This document shows, piece after piece, positions 32,272 through 44,047 of a DNA stretch of 64,000 bases. This stretch comes from Ailurus styani (Eukaryota > Chordata > Mammalia > Carnivora > Ailuridae): positions 551,303 to 615,302 of the forward strand of contig LNAC01000375.1 of NCBI GenBank assembly GCA_002007465.1, given 5' to 3'. Numbering within the stretch: the first letter of the stretch is position 1; each line of letters begins with the position of its first letter. The notes beneath the pieces are model-generated. The model did not search any database and was not told the DNA's origin. It saw only the letters and a list, made by a program, of their open reading frames with translations. The position numbers were made by a program, and so were the translations under genes.

Positions 32272-35096
32272 AACTGAAGGTCAATTTCATGAGGACAGTT
32301 TGGGAGTCACCGTTTTATGATCAGCAAAAAAGAGCCCAACAATGATAAATACTTGGAAGGATGCTGCTTGGGAATTTGCTAGGGAGCTTGCTACTTGGGT
32401 AAACTGAAGGGGGAAATACAAGACAATTTATGAGTTGGAGATCATGAGTGGCCAAAGTTGTTCATCTGATTGCCTTCAGGGACCTCTGAAAAGCATTTTT
32501 TTTTAAAGTGGCATTTATAGTGATTAGAACAAGGCTCATTTTTTAGTTTATTCAACTGCAATAGTATAGGTCATATGATTTCTGGTCATGTGAGGTGAAG
32601 TGTTGATGTGACTTAGATGCATATATCATTAAAACATGGTCATGGAATTTTGAAGAGACCATTGGTTATCTTGCACTCTCTGATGATGCCAAGAGTTCTT
32701 TCCCCTGGGATTTGGAAGGGTTCAATTTCCATAGAGTTATCAAGTTCATGAAATGACAAGAGCAGAAAGACATTTGAACCCTAGCAATGTGGCTTCAGGA
32801 CTGCTATTCTTAGGTTAATGACTGACACTGTAGTGCTATATGACACTTCAACAAACTTCATCAAAATCTACTTCTAAAATCCTAACAGGAATTCTATTTT
32901 AAAAAATCCATTATATATTCGTTGAAAGATCTAATGTGCAAAATGAATGAAGTAGTGAAAGTGATGCCGTTTGACAAAGAATATAAAATACATAAGTATG
33001 ATGACTACTGTCCCATAAAGCAAACATCTCTGTGGATAACTTAACCTTCCACATGACAGCACTGATAGCTTTCGAGGACTGGTATGGCTGGGAGCCAAAG
33101 CTGATTCAGTCTCTGGTTCTGCACTCTTCTCTCATGGGGGTCCCCCTGTAGGCTTCTTCACTCTGTGTGGATCCATTATTCAACATCTGTTCAACAAATA
33201 TTTATTGAACAGAGTAATAGAATCAGCATCAGCATGTAGTCAGAAAATTTCATAGCAAACATGTATTCCAGAAATATTTTTTATTAAGATTTTGGTAAGG
33301 GCTACAAGTACCACCACAAAATATCATCCTTGTAGCCTAACTGATGTGATAATTGCAGAAATTATTCAATGGCCAAAGGTCCCTTAAAAGCTTAAAAGTT
33401 TATATTTGTATGACGCATACCATATCAACTACATCTATATTGCTTTAGGTATATCTTGAGACGTGCTCAAACTATTACAAATATAATTTGTCTCAAATAT
33501 GGAGGCACTCTATAAAGTTACCTCTGGTTTCAAATGTTATCAGAAATCCATAAAAAGGAGTCTTGAGGATAAGCTCAGCCAGGCTTGAGGTTAGGAAGAT
33601 AGTAGCTGGTTGAAACTAATAAAATGGCATTCCGAAAAAGTTCTCTTATTATTACCACAACTCCCTTCTCCCCACACCTTCTGTCTAACTACTAAAAGCC
33701 CTGCCATTTTCCACCTGGCCCCACCTCCCCCAGCTATAGCTATCTGAACATGAAAATTCTATACATGCTTTTCTCCCCCGCCCCCCACCACCCAGGCACT
33801 GTGACTGATACAACAAAAGTGGTTTTGTTCTTGGGCATTTTGTCTTTAGTATTAGAATGTCAACATGTAAAGTTTCCAGTATGACTGGAATCTTAAGCTA
33901 AGGTGGCTATTTTTAAAAGACTTCTGGTTCTCAGCTCACCATCTTATCATTTCTGCCTGTGCTGCTTACTGTTAATGACCTAGTCTGATACTAGAATTTA
34001 TTTCAGTCCCTATTATACCTCAATTTAGCTGAGAAAGTTCCAGTAAAATGTGCTAAGTCTTAAATGACAGGTGGAGTATGATTTCATAGGCCTCTTGAAA
34101 TTTAGGTGAGCAGGATTAAAATTTCCTGGCTGCACGCTGTCCGGAAGATTATCTTTATTGAACAGGAGCATGTTCTTCTGTAGTTGGTTATTGTTACTCA
34201 GTTGCCCTCTAGTCACAGTATCAGGCTTTAAAACCATAAATATTCTTGCTAGAACATGCATGCTTACTCTTGGGGTTTTACAGTTTGAGAGTTTATGTTT
34301 TTGTTTACTAAAATTATAAGTTTTAGTTTCAATGTAAGTTATTATTACCACGCTATTAAAGTTGTCAAACAACATCTTTTTTAATTTATTTTTATTCCCT
34401 CCAATTTATTTTCTCCTACTTTGTAGCAGATCCCTGTGTCCCTAGTAAAGTGAGTTTTGCTATATTTATCATGATTACAGGAACAGAAAATAACATAATG
34501 ACTATAAAAAAGTTAAAGCTAGTCCATGGTGGCTAATATTATGGGCCCTGGTTATAAATACCAAAAATCAATTTAGCAGAAAGGGAAAAGCTGGGATTTA
34601 AAGCAACTGCTTCTATGGGCTTTCCCTCAATTAAAATAGCTCAGTGCATCTTCAAAAGAAAATAGATAAAGAGGTATGGATTAAGAAAAAAAATAAGTGC
34701 TCCACATATCTTTTGTAAAAATAAATTTAATTTTTCTTTTTTAGCTTACACCCCGTGTTATCTCAGATATCTCAAACAGCAGACCAAAGTGAATATTTTA
34801 ATTTATTTTGGTAACATTTTCTTGGAATCATTTTTCAGTTAAGAACTTGACTTCAAATTATTTTCTGACTCCTAAGTAGGACACTGTCATCTTTTGAAAG
34901 TAAAAATTTATATTAAATTGACCATGTAAGTTATCATAAGCTCATAATGCCAAAGATAGCTTTCTAGAGAATGATTTCTCAGATGTTTGGAATTCCCGCA
35001 CCCAATGTTACCATCTGAAAGTAACACTACGAAAGAAAACAGATTTCTAAATATGAAGGGTATTATCTTTATATTTCTAAAAGACAAAAACATGAT
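32272..35096. other. Unassigned DNA
   Basis: No gene or familiar repeat recognised. A 116-codon minus-strand frame (34025-34375) contains no motif I know. A short AACAAATATTTATTGAACAG near 33200 resembles L2/MIR tails but is too short to call. A C-rich stretch is at 33775-33795. Confidence 0.5.
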
Positions 35097-35113
35097 AAAA
35101 CTTTTTCTGGCAA

Positions 35114-35309
35114 GGGGCGTCTGGGTGGTTCAGTCGTTAAGCGTCTGCCTTCAGCTCGGGACATGATCCCAGGGTCCTGGGATTGAGCCCTGCATCGGGT
35201 TCCCTGCTCCATGGGAATCCTGCTTCTCCCTCTCCCATTCCCCCTGCTTGTGTTCCCTTTCTCACTGTGTCTCTCTCCATCAAATAAATAAAATCTTCAA
35301 AAAAAAAAA
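35114..35309 (+). mobile_element. Can-SINE of general arctoid type, plus strand
   Basis: Head GGGCGTCTGGGTGGTTCAGT, then CCATTCCCCCTGCTTGTGTT and a CAAATAAATAAAATC tail. The 3' half is the arctoid-wide form rather than the CTCTCTGCCTGCC form. The flanking duplication AAAACTTTCTGGCAA (35310-35324) matches 35097-35113 with a 2-base indel. Confidence 0.94.
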
Positions 35310-35324
35310 AAAACTTTCTGGCAA

Positions 35325-36374
35325 ATAAACTACATGTGGAATTTTAAGATTTTAATAAGGTACATTTCTCATGTTATGTAAGATTTGGGGCAGTTTCTCT
35401 CTCTCTCACTCTGTCTTTGTCTTTGCTATCTATATTTTTCCATGTAGATGTGTTTATGAATGAATCCTGAAAAGGGGCCATATTTTCTACCTGATTATTT
35501 TCTATTAATACAGTTGTTTTCTATAATTTATGTATTGCTTATTGTTGGATCTAGGATTTGCTTGTATTCTACACACAACATAAGTGGATCTTACTTGTCA
35601 CAACTGCTAGAAGATAAAGTGCTGAGACAGGGACACAGCACAGCAAGCAGAAGTTCTCTTTGCCTTGTGTCAGTTCTCTCTGACCCCAAGTCTCTTGGGG
35701 ACAACATGAACTGGTCAGAGGCCCATGTAGGAACCATTCATGCTGCATAGACTGTGGATTTCTTCACAGTTGGGGAACACTGACCTTTGGGAATCTACTG
35801 CTTTTATATCAAGCAGTAGGCAAACCTAATCTTTGTTTCATAACACCTCACCAGGTTTTATGCTTTTAAATACCAAACCTGTGTTTGCAGGTTGCTCCCT
35901 GTGAACACAATCGTGGGAAATGGCAAAGGTGAAGAGCTGTCAGAGTGTTGTATTACTGTACTCAGCAAAACTCAGGAAAACAAGGGGACCAAAGTGGATT
36001 TCTAGTGCTCATATCACTGCCCTTAACCCCAGAGAATAAACACAATTTAGATTAATTGTTTATACAGCTATAGCACACTTTAGAAGACATTTTACAGTAC
36101 TAGTGATGTAGTAGTCATGTATGGCTATGTATTTTTAAATGAATTTGTCCTGTCTTAGAAAAGATGGACTACCTGAAAAAAATTTGAACAACCAAAATTC
36201 CTGTTTTGCTCAAATTCTGGAAATGTAAAATTCTAATTATCATGATTTTTTAAATGAAGTAATTGTTAAAATGATATAATATGGTCTCATAGTAGCCCAA
36301 GGTTTACAGGTAATTAAAAAATCTATTATTATGAAAACAGAACTACTAGACAACTAATTCTTTCTTAATTTTTC
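35325..36374. other. Unassigned DNA
   Basis: No family recognised. A 96-codon plus-strand frame at 35460-35750 has a hydrophobic start but no recognisable domain. Confidence 0.5.
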
Positions 36375-36391
36375 AAGAATAAAAAATATTC

Positions 36392-36593
36392 GGGCGCCTG
36401 GGTGGCTCAGTGGGTTAAAGCCGCTGCCTTCGGCTCAGGTCATGATCCCAGAGTCCTGGGATCGAGGCCCACATCGGGCTCTCTGCTCAGCGGGGAGCCT
36501 GCTTCCTCCTCTCTCCTCTCTCTCTGCCTGCCTCACTGCCTACTTGTGATCTCTCTCTCTGTGTCAAATGAATAAATAAAATCTTTAAAAAAA
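36392..36593 (+). mobile_element. Young Can-SINE, plus strand
   Basis: A full-length element close to the inferred consensus (GGGCGCCTGGGTGGCTCAGT, GTTAAAGCCGCTGCCTTCGG). A perfect 17-bp duplication AAGAATAAAAAATATTC flanks it (36375-36391 and 36594-36610), the longest perfect one in the window. Confidence 0.97.
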
Positions 36594-36610
36594 AAGAATA
36601 AAAAATATTC

Positions 36611-37524
36611 CCTGGATGAATTTAAGGAAAAAATAGATAATCAATATCATACTTATAACATCTATTTATCTGGATATAAGAGAGCTAGGTGAAATTATAT
36701 GACTGTAGGTACTTTATCATTTCATAAGTAGTAAAAATATGCTAGCTTTATAAATTTAAATAAGATTTTAAAAGGTATTCGGAGAGATACAGCATATTCT
36801 AAGACACAAAATATGACTTCGTAAATTATTTTCAAAACAATTTCAGGTAAAATGTGGGAAAGTAGGTTTTATCTATTTGAATTTTGAAGAAGTTGAAGTT
36901 CAAATTATTTAAGTGGCCTATCTAAATTCTGGGCCAGGACAGCTGCTTGAAGAAACAACAGTCTTAAAATCGAATGTTTGAAGGGCTGCAAACCATGGCA
37001 AATTACATTATTTCTTCTGGCTTGAAATAAAAAGTATATAAGATCAGTATTATCCACATGTTTTTGCTTATCCATCACTTACCATATCAGATGACATATC
37101 AAAATCTACAGATTTTCTACAATCAAATCATAATTGTCATTCTACATGTGTATGTCTTAACCAATCATATTAAATGTATTAACTCCTTGAGAGTCAAAAA
37201 CTTTTGAATTACAATTATTTATTGAAATAGTACTTTATTTTTCTTCTCCAATTAAATCCCCTTCAGTCTAAACTAGTTACTGGGGATTATAAATTGCCTT
37301 GTGGATTTGGGCTGGGTTTAAAACAGAAGCCTAGTGGATTTGGGTTGGGTTTAAAACAGAAGCAGTCATGAGTCAGGCCTCTGTATATTTTTTTCTAATA
37401 CTTAAATATATGCAAGGAATTCTGATTAGTAAGGATACAGGGAAAGAATGAAAGAATATTTGGATACTGAGAAGGGAGTAGATTCTCGAAATAACTGTGA
37501 GGGCAACAGAGGTCTCTGGTCTCA
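36611..37524. other. Unassigned DNA with a 33-bp tandem duplication
   Basis: No family recognised, apart from the duplication at 37301-37363. Confidence 0.5.
37301..37363. repeat. 33-bp-period tandem duplication
   Basis: GTGGATTTGGG(C/T)TGGGTTT followed by AAAACAGAAGC occurs at 37301-37330 and 37334-37363 with a single difference in 30 bases. The near-identity points to a recent event. Confidence 0.92.
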
Positions 37525-37738
37525 TTTCTATTTCTTTCTCTCTCTCTCTTTTTTTTTTATAAAAGATTTATTTACTTATTTGTGAGAGAGAGAGAGGGAG
37601 AGAGAGAGAGGGAGAGACTGAGAGAGTGAACTGTAGGAGAGGGAGACAGACTCCTTGCTGAGCAAGGAACCTGATATGGAGCTCAAGGAGCTTGATCCCA
37701 GGACCCTGAGATCATGACCTGAGCTGCAATCAAGACTT

Positions 37739-38012
37739 GATATGAGGAATTCGAGGAACAAGACAGAGGATCACAGAGGAAGGAAGGGAAAAATGAAACA
37801 AGATGAAACCAGAAAGGAAGACAAACCATAAGAGAGTCTTAACCTCAGGAACTAAGGGTTGCTGGAGGGGAGGGTACGGGTAGGAGGCATGGAATGGCTG
37901 GGTGATGGGACACTGGGGAGGGTATGTGCTATGGTGAGTGCTGTGAATTGTGTAAGACTGATGAATCACAGACCTGTAACCCTGAAACAAATAATACATT
38001 ATATGTTAATTT
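37739..38012 (+). mobile_element. 5'-truncated carnivore L1 nested in a SINE
   Basis: Starts TATGAGGAATTCGAGGAACA and runs AAAATGAAACAAGATGAAAC, GGAGGGTATGTGCTATGGTG, AGTGCTGTGAATTGTGTAAG and ACTGATGAATCACAGACCTG to ATAATACATTATATGTTAAT. This is the 3' UTR of the dog-type carnivore L1, about 270 bp, followed by an AAAG tail. The duplication is short and uncertain, about AATCAAGAC against AATTAAGAG. Confidence 0.92.
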
Positions 38013-38027
38013 AGAAAGAAAGAAGGA

Positions 38028-38083
<56 letters not shown>

Positions 38084-38089
38084 AAAGAA

Positions 38090-38153
<64 letters not shown>

Positions 38154-38154
38154 A
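38013..38154. repeat. (AAAG)n tail expansion
   Basis: About 140 bases of GAAA units with a few AAAAG and AAGG variants, at the position of the L1 poly(A) tail. It gives a spurious frame of repeated KERK residues. Confidence 0.96.
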
Positions 38155-38204
38155 AATTAAGAGATGCTTAACCAACTGACCCACCCAGATGCCCTCGTTT
38201 CTAT

Positions 38205-38420
38205 TTCTTAATGAGGTCTTTCCTGACCATTTTATTCAAATTGCTTACATGGTTTCCCTCCTTAGCCTCCTCTGTATTTTCCCATATCAATTATTACTTT
38301 TTAATATACAGTATAATTTACTTGGTTGTTGTAATAATCCGTCTTCCTCCACTAGAAGGCAAGTTTCACGAAGGCAATCCTTTATTTTGTTCACGATTGA
38401 TTCTTATTTTACCTAACTTC
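38205..38420 (+). mobile_element. L2 3' end fragment
   Basis: GAGGTCTTTCCTGACCATTT, CTCCTCTGTATTTTCCCATA, TTACTTGGTTGTTGTAATAA, CCTCCACTAGAAGGCAAGTT and TTATTTTGTTCACGATTGAT follow the L2 3' consensus order (CTTCCCTGACC ... CCACTAGAATGTAAGCTCC). Confidence 0.75.
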
Positions 38421-39944
38421 AAAAGGAAAAGCCTTTTAAAAGTGATGGCTAGTATGGCAAAATGAAGAATACGAACATAAGAACATCAAAAAACCTGGCA
38501 TTTTTTCTGACTTGAGGGTGGGAAAGTGAAAGATAAATGTTGCTCACATGCAAAATTTTAATTCAGCAAATTTTAATAGAGGTATATGAACTGTATCCAC
38601 TTATTTTATGAATCAATAAATAACTTTGAGTTTTTAATTAATTGGACTAATGGATGACATAGATGCAGTGTATGAACATTGTAACAGGTGACATTTACAT
38701 TGATTAACAGGATAATTAAAGAATGATAATAGTCACAGTGCATGAAAATGATTAACAATACACTATTTCATCCTTTTATATGAAAAGGAGGAATGCAGCA
38801 AAGCTGTTTTATTTAAAAGACCAAAAAAGAGAAGGGTCTATTTTTGTCAGACATATTTTAAAAATCCATTTTGTAAGTAGTTTCCTTTTCTTTTTCTATG
38901 AATATGCATTTTGTTAAAATAGGGAAAGAACTTGAATTTCTTTAAAATTGTGTGAGATCAGGATCTTAAAAACCTATTAATGGCCAGTCTAAATATTTTG
39001 TAGTCACAGGAATGAAAACATGAAAATTAAAGTGATTGTTTATTGAAACACATTTTCATTATTTCCCTATTAAAATACACCTGAACATAATGAAAGTTAA
39101 ATAAAGTGATAATAATCTGCTTTTCACTGTTCTGTTTCAAATTAGTCCAAAGAGTGTTAAAAATTCTGCAACCTGTCAGGATGTAAGGTGTATCTTTATA
39201 TCTTCATTTTTTTATATCTTCTTTTTTTTTCTTTTAAATTCTTGTCTAACACAGCTAGAGAGAACAATATTCTAAATTTGTTTGTGGACTTCCTCTTCTA
39301 CATTTTCATCTTCCCTACCTCAGGAAGACACTTCAGAATAGTGAAAAAGTACATAGTACTTGAAGGAGCTCTGAACTCTAGTTCTATGTAGTAACAAGGG
39401 CAAATTGAAAAACATTTCTGAGTAACATTTATTTCTTTTGGAAAAAGATGGATATAGAAAGAACTGGCTAATTCTTTAACATTAAAATGTCTATAAAATT
39501 ACATATTATGTATTCAATAAATGTTCATTCAGGTTTCATTTCCCCAAACCCAATCCCAATACCTAACAATACTCTCACATTGTCCTTACTTTTCTTCTAC
39601 TGAATAAACCCAATTAGTGCAACCTAGATTCTTATGATTCATTCTCTCAGGGTATTTTATTTAAATAAGTCTAAAGGGATATGTTAAAACAAAGTAATGA
39701 ATGTCCATTCATGGAATAGAGATATTAGCAAACGGTTTAAGAATGGTGGGTATTAGTATTTAAACTAATCATATCATGTAGGCAATTGCCTTGTTCTACT
39801 CATAATTTAGATAGTTATAGCTATTGTATGTTCTCCTCTTTTATTTTAACTTAGTTTAGTTTATACATGGAGTTCCATAAATTTTGTTTTGAGGGGTTAG
39901 ATTGAATGATGAGTAAGCAGTATGTGGTAGAATAAAACATTCAT
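38421..39944. other. Unassigned AT-rich DNA
   Basis: No recognisable feature. Confidence 0.5.
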
Positions 39945-40030
39945 TAAGGAAATGTTAATTGAGCACGTACTACATGCATGGCATATTTCCAGGCACTAGG
40001 AATACAGATATAAGGAAAACATAGACATAG
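39945..40030 (+). mobile_element. L2 3' terminal fragment
   Basis: AATTGAGCACGTACTACATG followed by CAGGCACTAGGAATACAGAT resembles the ATTGAGCACCTACTATGTGC / AGGCACTGTGCTAGG terminus of L2. Confidence 0.65.
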
Positions 40031-40086
40031 ACACATTTTGCATAGAAACCTCTACCCATAACATGGAAAATATGGAAAGAACACTG

Positions 40087-40220
40087 AACTTAGGTAACTA
40101 TAGCTAGATCTATTTATTAGAGTTTAGTCAGTTTATCATTGAGAGATTCAAAGCCGTCATCTGTCAAATGACAAGGTGGAACTAGATAATGTTAAGTTTA
40201 TTCCAGCTACAAGAAAGTAC
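40087..40220 (+). mobile_element. MIR-type fragment
   Basis: Decayed MIR layout ending GTCATCTGTCAAATGACAAG and GTGGAACTAGATAATG, close to the TCATCTGTAAAATGAGGGG / TTGGACTAGATGATC region. Confidence 0.55.
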
Positions 40221-40559
40221 ATATAAACTATTTATACCAGGTGTCAATAAAGCCAGTTAGAAGAATTCAGCTAAAATGTTTAGCCAACTGCTAAATACAG
40301 AATCTGGGCTAATATGCAAGTACAGAATTTCATGAGCTCCATACTCAAGGGGAATTCATATCTGTACTCAGGCTCTTCTTTATGAAACCCTCTAGGCACA
40401 CACAAAATAGGTAAGGGTCAAAGCCAGAGACTGAAGAAAACTTCCTTTGTGGATGGAAGGCAGCAATTGCTGCAGATACAGCAGGACGTCATGTACACCT
40501 CCACCTTATGGAGAAAGGCTTTAGACTAGAGTGGGAAGGGTGCTGAACCTCATCACCAG
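40221..40559. other. Unassigned DNA upstream of the fossil L1
   Basis: No family firmly recognised. It may include the start of the L1 5' UTR. Confidence 0.45.
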
Positions 40560-40748
40560 CTGGACACAGGTAACCCACTACAGGGAGGACAAGGCCATAG
40601 ACCACTCAGAACCACCTTCTGCTGGGAGAGGAGAGGTGGAATCACTGAGAAACTCCCATCCATGAGACAAAGGGACACAGCACCTGCCCAAGACTGGTGA
40701 AGAACAATAACAACACAGCAGCACACCCAACAGAAGGCTAACAAAAGT

Positions 40749-40773
40749 TAAACAAACAAACAAACAAACAAAC
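40749..40773. repeat. (AAAC)n
   Basis: Six AAAC units within the L1 5' UTR region. Confidence 0.9.
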
Positions 40774-42525
40774 CCACTGCAGTTAACTATGAAGGAGAGG
40801 GAGCAGCAAGGAGAGACAAGCTCTAGCTTGTAAGTACAAAGAGAAGACATAAACTAGTATGGTGAAAGTACTGAGAAAAATTCTATAGAAAATCAGCCTC
40901 AATCTTCCTGTAAATAACACTAGAAGAATTCAAAATTATGGTTCACTGAGAATAACACTAGCAACAACAAATGCCAAACCCAGCTCAGGTTGTCAATGAT
41001 TCAAAACCTATACTAGAAAGAAAATGAATGCTCATTTCCACAAACGAATAATATTTACATTTTTACTGTCATACAAAAGATGTCTGACATTCAGTCAGTA
41101 ATGATGAGGCCCATAGAAGAGCAAGAATAAATCCATGTACTGTCAAGAAACAAAGCAATCAACAGAATTAGATTCCAAAATGAGCCAGATGTCTGCATTA
41201 TCAGACAAGGGATTGAAAATAAGTATGATTAATATGTTAAAAGTTATAGTAGAGAACATAAACAGCATGCATGGAGCAATGGTTAATTTTGGCTGAGAGA
41301 TTAGAAAAGTAGTGAGAAAATTGATGCTATAGGTGAAAACACAGAAAGAGATGAAGGATGACTTTGAATTCATTCTCAAGTTAATACAATTGAGAAAGCA
41401 ATCAGGAAACAAAATAGATCAATACAAAATACTTGAAATGAAACAAGTTAAATAAAGAGTGGGAAATAAAACAACTATTACAGAACAATTTCAAATGGTC
41501 TAACTTAATTTGAATCTCAGAAGAAGAGAAAAAGAATAAATATTTGTAGATAATGTTTGAGAATTTTAAAAAAATTATAAAAGTCATCTAAACAAAGATC
41601 CAAGAACTCAGAAAACATCAAAAGGGTTGAAGCAAACAAACAAAAAAAATGGCCCTAAACTCATAATATTCAAGTAGTTGAAAATTAATGAGATGGAGAA
41701 AGTCTTGAAGGTATCAAAAAAAGGAGAGTCATTACATGCAGAGGATCAAAGATGAAAATAGCAGATTTCTCAACAGAACTATAGAATCCAGAAGGTAAAG
41801 ATAAACATTCTTAAAGTTATCTAACACACACGCACACACACAAAAGAGATCAACCCATAATCCTACCCTCAATAAATATATCTTTCAAAAAATGGAGGGT
41901 AAATACTGATTTCCTTAGAAATACAAAAAGTAGGAGAACTTATTAACAGTAGATTTATCCTAAAGGTATGTTAAAGTGAGTTCTTCAGCTCAGAGGAGTG
42001 AAGAATGGCACAGGAGAGAAACCTGGATCTAGACAAAGACATTAAAATTTTAGAAATGGTGTTAATGAAGATAAATTGATTTTTTTGTTATATTTTAATT
42101 GCTTTAAAATAATTGACTGATTACAGTAGAAAGCAGCAATTAATTTTGTGTTTATAACTTCTGTAAAAGTAAAATGTATGACAAAATAACAAAAAAGATG
42201 GAAAACCAATTGGAAATACACAGATTTTGAGGTCCCTAGACAGCATACAGAGTAGTGTATCATTTGAAGTTAGGTTCTACTAATTAAAAAATATATATTA
42301 TATATTCACTACTTTTTTTAAAAAGAGGTATAAAAATTAAGCCAAAAGTAGAGAAAAGCAAATGATAAAAAATTTTCAATTACTCCAAAAAAGACAGAAA
42401 AAGAGAAAAAACAAGAAACAACAAATGAAACAGGAAAAATAGCTACCTAGATGACAGTTATTTGTAACTCAACAGTTAACTTAAATATAAGCAGAATAAA
42501 TGTACCTATTAAATAGCAAAGATTA

Positions 42526-42742
42526 GGGCGCCTGGGTGGCTCAGTGGGTTAAAGCCTCTGCTTTCGGCTCAGGTCATGATCTCAGGGTCCTGGGATCGAG
42601 GCCCGCATCGGGCTCTCTGCTCAGCAGGGAGCCTGCTTTCCCCTTTCTCTCTGCCTGCCTCTCTGCCTCCTTGTGATCTCTCTCCCGCTGTGAAATAAAT
42701 AAATAAAATCTTTAAAATAAATAAATAAATAAATAAATAAAT
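42526..42742 (+). mobile_element. Young Can-SINE inside the fossil L1
   Basis: A full-length element whose 3' end CTCCCGCTGTGAAATAAATA matches the SINE at 6699 and differs from most others. Its tail is extended to (AAAT)n at 42717-42742. A perfect 15-bp duplication AAATAGCAAAGATTA flanks it (42511-42525 and 42743-42757). Confidence 0.96.
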
Positions 42743-42785
42743 AAATAGCAAAGATTATCAGAAGGAATCAAAAAACAAAATCTTC

Positions 42786-42928
42786 GATGCCTGGGTGACT
42801 CAGTGAGGTGATGGACTCTTGATCTCAGCTTGAGTTTCAATCTTAGGACTCTGAGTTCTCACATTGGGCCCAATGCTGGGCATGGAGCCTACTTTAAAAT
42901 TAATAATAATAATAATAATAATAATAAA
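42786..42928 (+). mobile_element. Older Can-SINE with (TAA)n tail
   Basis: GATGCCTGGGTGACTCAGTG, ATGGACTCTTGATCTCAGCT, GGGCATGGAGCCTACTTTAA, then (TAA)n at 42899-42928. This is the short-tailed form of the older SINEC group, lacking the long CT-rich 3' half. No confident target duplication. Confidence 0.85.
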
Positions 42929-42940
42929 CAACTAAAAGTA

Positions 42941-43031
42941 AAGAAGAGAAGGGAAGGGAAAGAAAAGAAAAGGAAAAGAAAAGAGGAAAAAAAAAAGAGA
43001 AAAGAAAAAAGAAAAGAAAAGAAAAGAAAAA
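42941..43031. repeat. Purine (GAAA/GGAAA) tract
   Basis: About 90 bases of only A and G, wedged between two SINEs. Likely an expanded tail remnant. Confidence 0.92.
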
Positions 43032-43034
43032 TCC

Positions 43035-43201
43035 GGGGCACATCAGTGGCTTAGTCAGTTAAGCATCTGCCTTCAGCTTAGGTCATGATCCCAGGGTCCT
43101 GAGATTGAGCCCCACATTCTCCCTCTTCTCTCCACTTTTGCTCTGTGTCACTATTTCTGTCACTATCTGTCTCTTTCTCAAATAAATAAAAATAAAATCT
43201 T
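43035..43201 (+). mobile_element. Can-SINE, plus strand
   Basis: Head GGGCACATCAGTGGCTTAGT, core TTAGGTCATGATCCCAGG and tail CTCAAATAAATAAAAATAAA, with an internal deletion after CCCCACATT. A 12-bp duplication AAAGAAAAATCC flanks it (43023-43034 and 43202-43213); part of it lies in the purine tract. Confidence 0.9.
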
Positions 43202-44047
43202 AAAGAAAAATCCAACAATTCCAAAAATTAGCTATCTTTAAAAACTAACTTTAAATACAAGAATATAGACAGGTTAAGAATAAAAAGACATAGAATAATA
43301 AAGCATGCAAACATGAATTAACACAGACCTGAGGTGACTATATTGATATCAGAGTATATTCAGTAGTAATATTTCCAGAAATAAAGGAAGATTTATGTAA
43401 TGATAAAAGGATTAATTCACCAAGAAACATAAGCCTAAATTCATATACAGATAACAGCAGAGCTTCAAAATGCATTAAGCTTAATTGATAAAATAGAAGG
43501 AACAAATACACAAAACACAATTACAGTTTTAAACTCAATAACCTATGGATTAAACAGAGGAAGTCATAGGGAAATTAGAGAATATTTTGAGTTAAATTAA
43601 AATAAAATACAACTTACAAATTTCTTAGATTCAGCTAACAAAGGTTTAGATGGCAAATATAGTATTGTATATTTATATTAGATGAAAGGTCTCTAATCAA
43701 TTATGTAAGTTTATATCTAAACACACAGGAAAAAAGAAACCTCAGTCAAGCACAAAGCAAGAAAATAAAGGAAATAGTAAAAATAGGAGCAGAAAACATA
43801 TTGAGAAAGGGAAAAAATAGAGAAAAATGATAAAAGCCAAAGTTAGTTCTTCGAAAAGATCGATAAAATTGATAAAACACTAGCCAGACTGATCAAGGTA
43901 TGATATACAATATTAGAAATGAAATAGGTACCTTACTATAGAACCTACAGATATTAAAAAGTTACTAAATGAATGCTACAAATAATTCTATGCCAACACA
44001 TTTGACCACTTTAGTGAAATGGGCAAATTTGTTGAAAGACAAAAATT

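Larger units (their letters stand above)
37537..38197 (-). mobile_element. Can-SINE split by an L1 insertion
   Basis: The minus-strand SINE tail and body lie at 37537-37738 and the head at 38155-38197 (plus strand GATGCTTAACCAACTGACCC, ACCCAGATGCC). The 12-bp TSD TTTCTATTTCTT is at 37525-37536 and 38198-38209. An L1 with its tail occupies the gap. This is the reverse of the usual SINE-in-L1 order. Confidence 0.92.

Noticed and set aside
33184..33226. Short L2/MIR-like AACAAATATTTATTGAAC
   Set aside because: Only about 20 bases match, with no supporting flanking consensus.
34025..34375. 116-codon minus-strand frame
   Set aside because: No motif, no codon pattern distinct from its surroundings, and expected at this length in 64 kb of six-frame translation. 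Kept only as a note.
35460..35750. 96-codon plus-strand frame with a hydrophobic start, considered as a secreted peptide
   Set aside because: No recognisable domain, no exon signals, and the hydrophobic part is simply T-rich sequence.
37924..38160. 78-codon frame of repeated lysine/glutamate
   Set aside because: It is the (AAAG)n tail of an L1.
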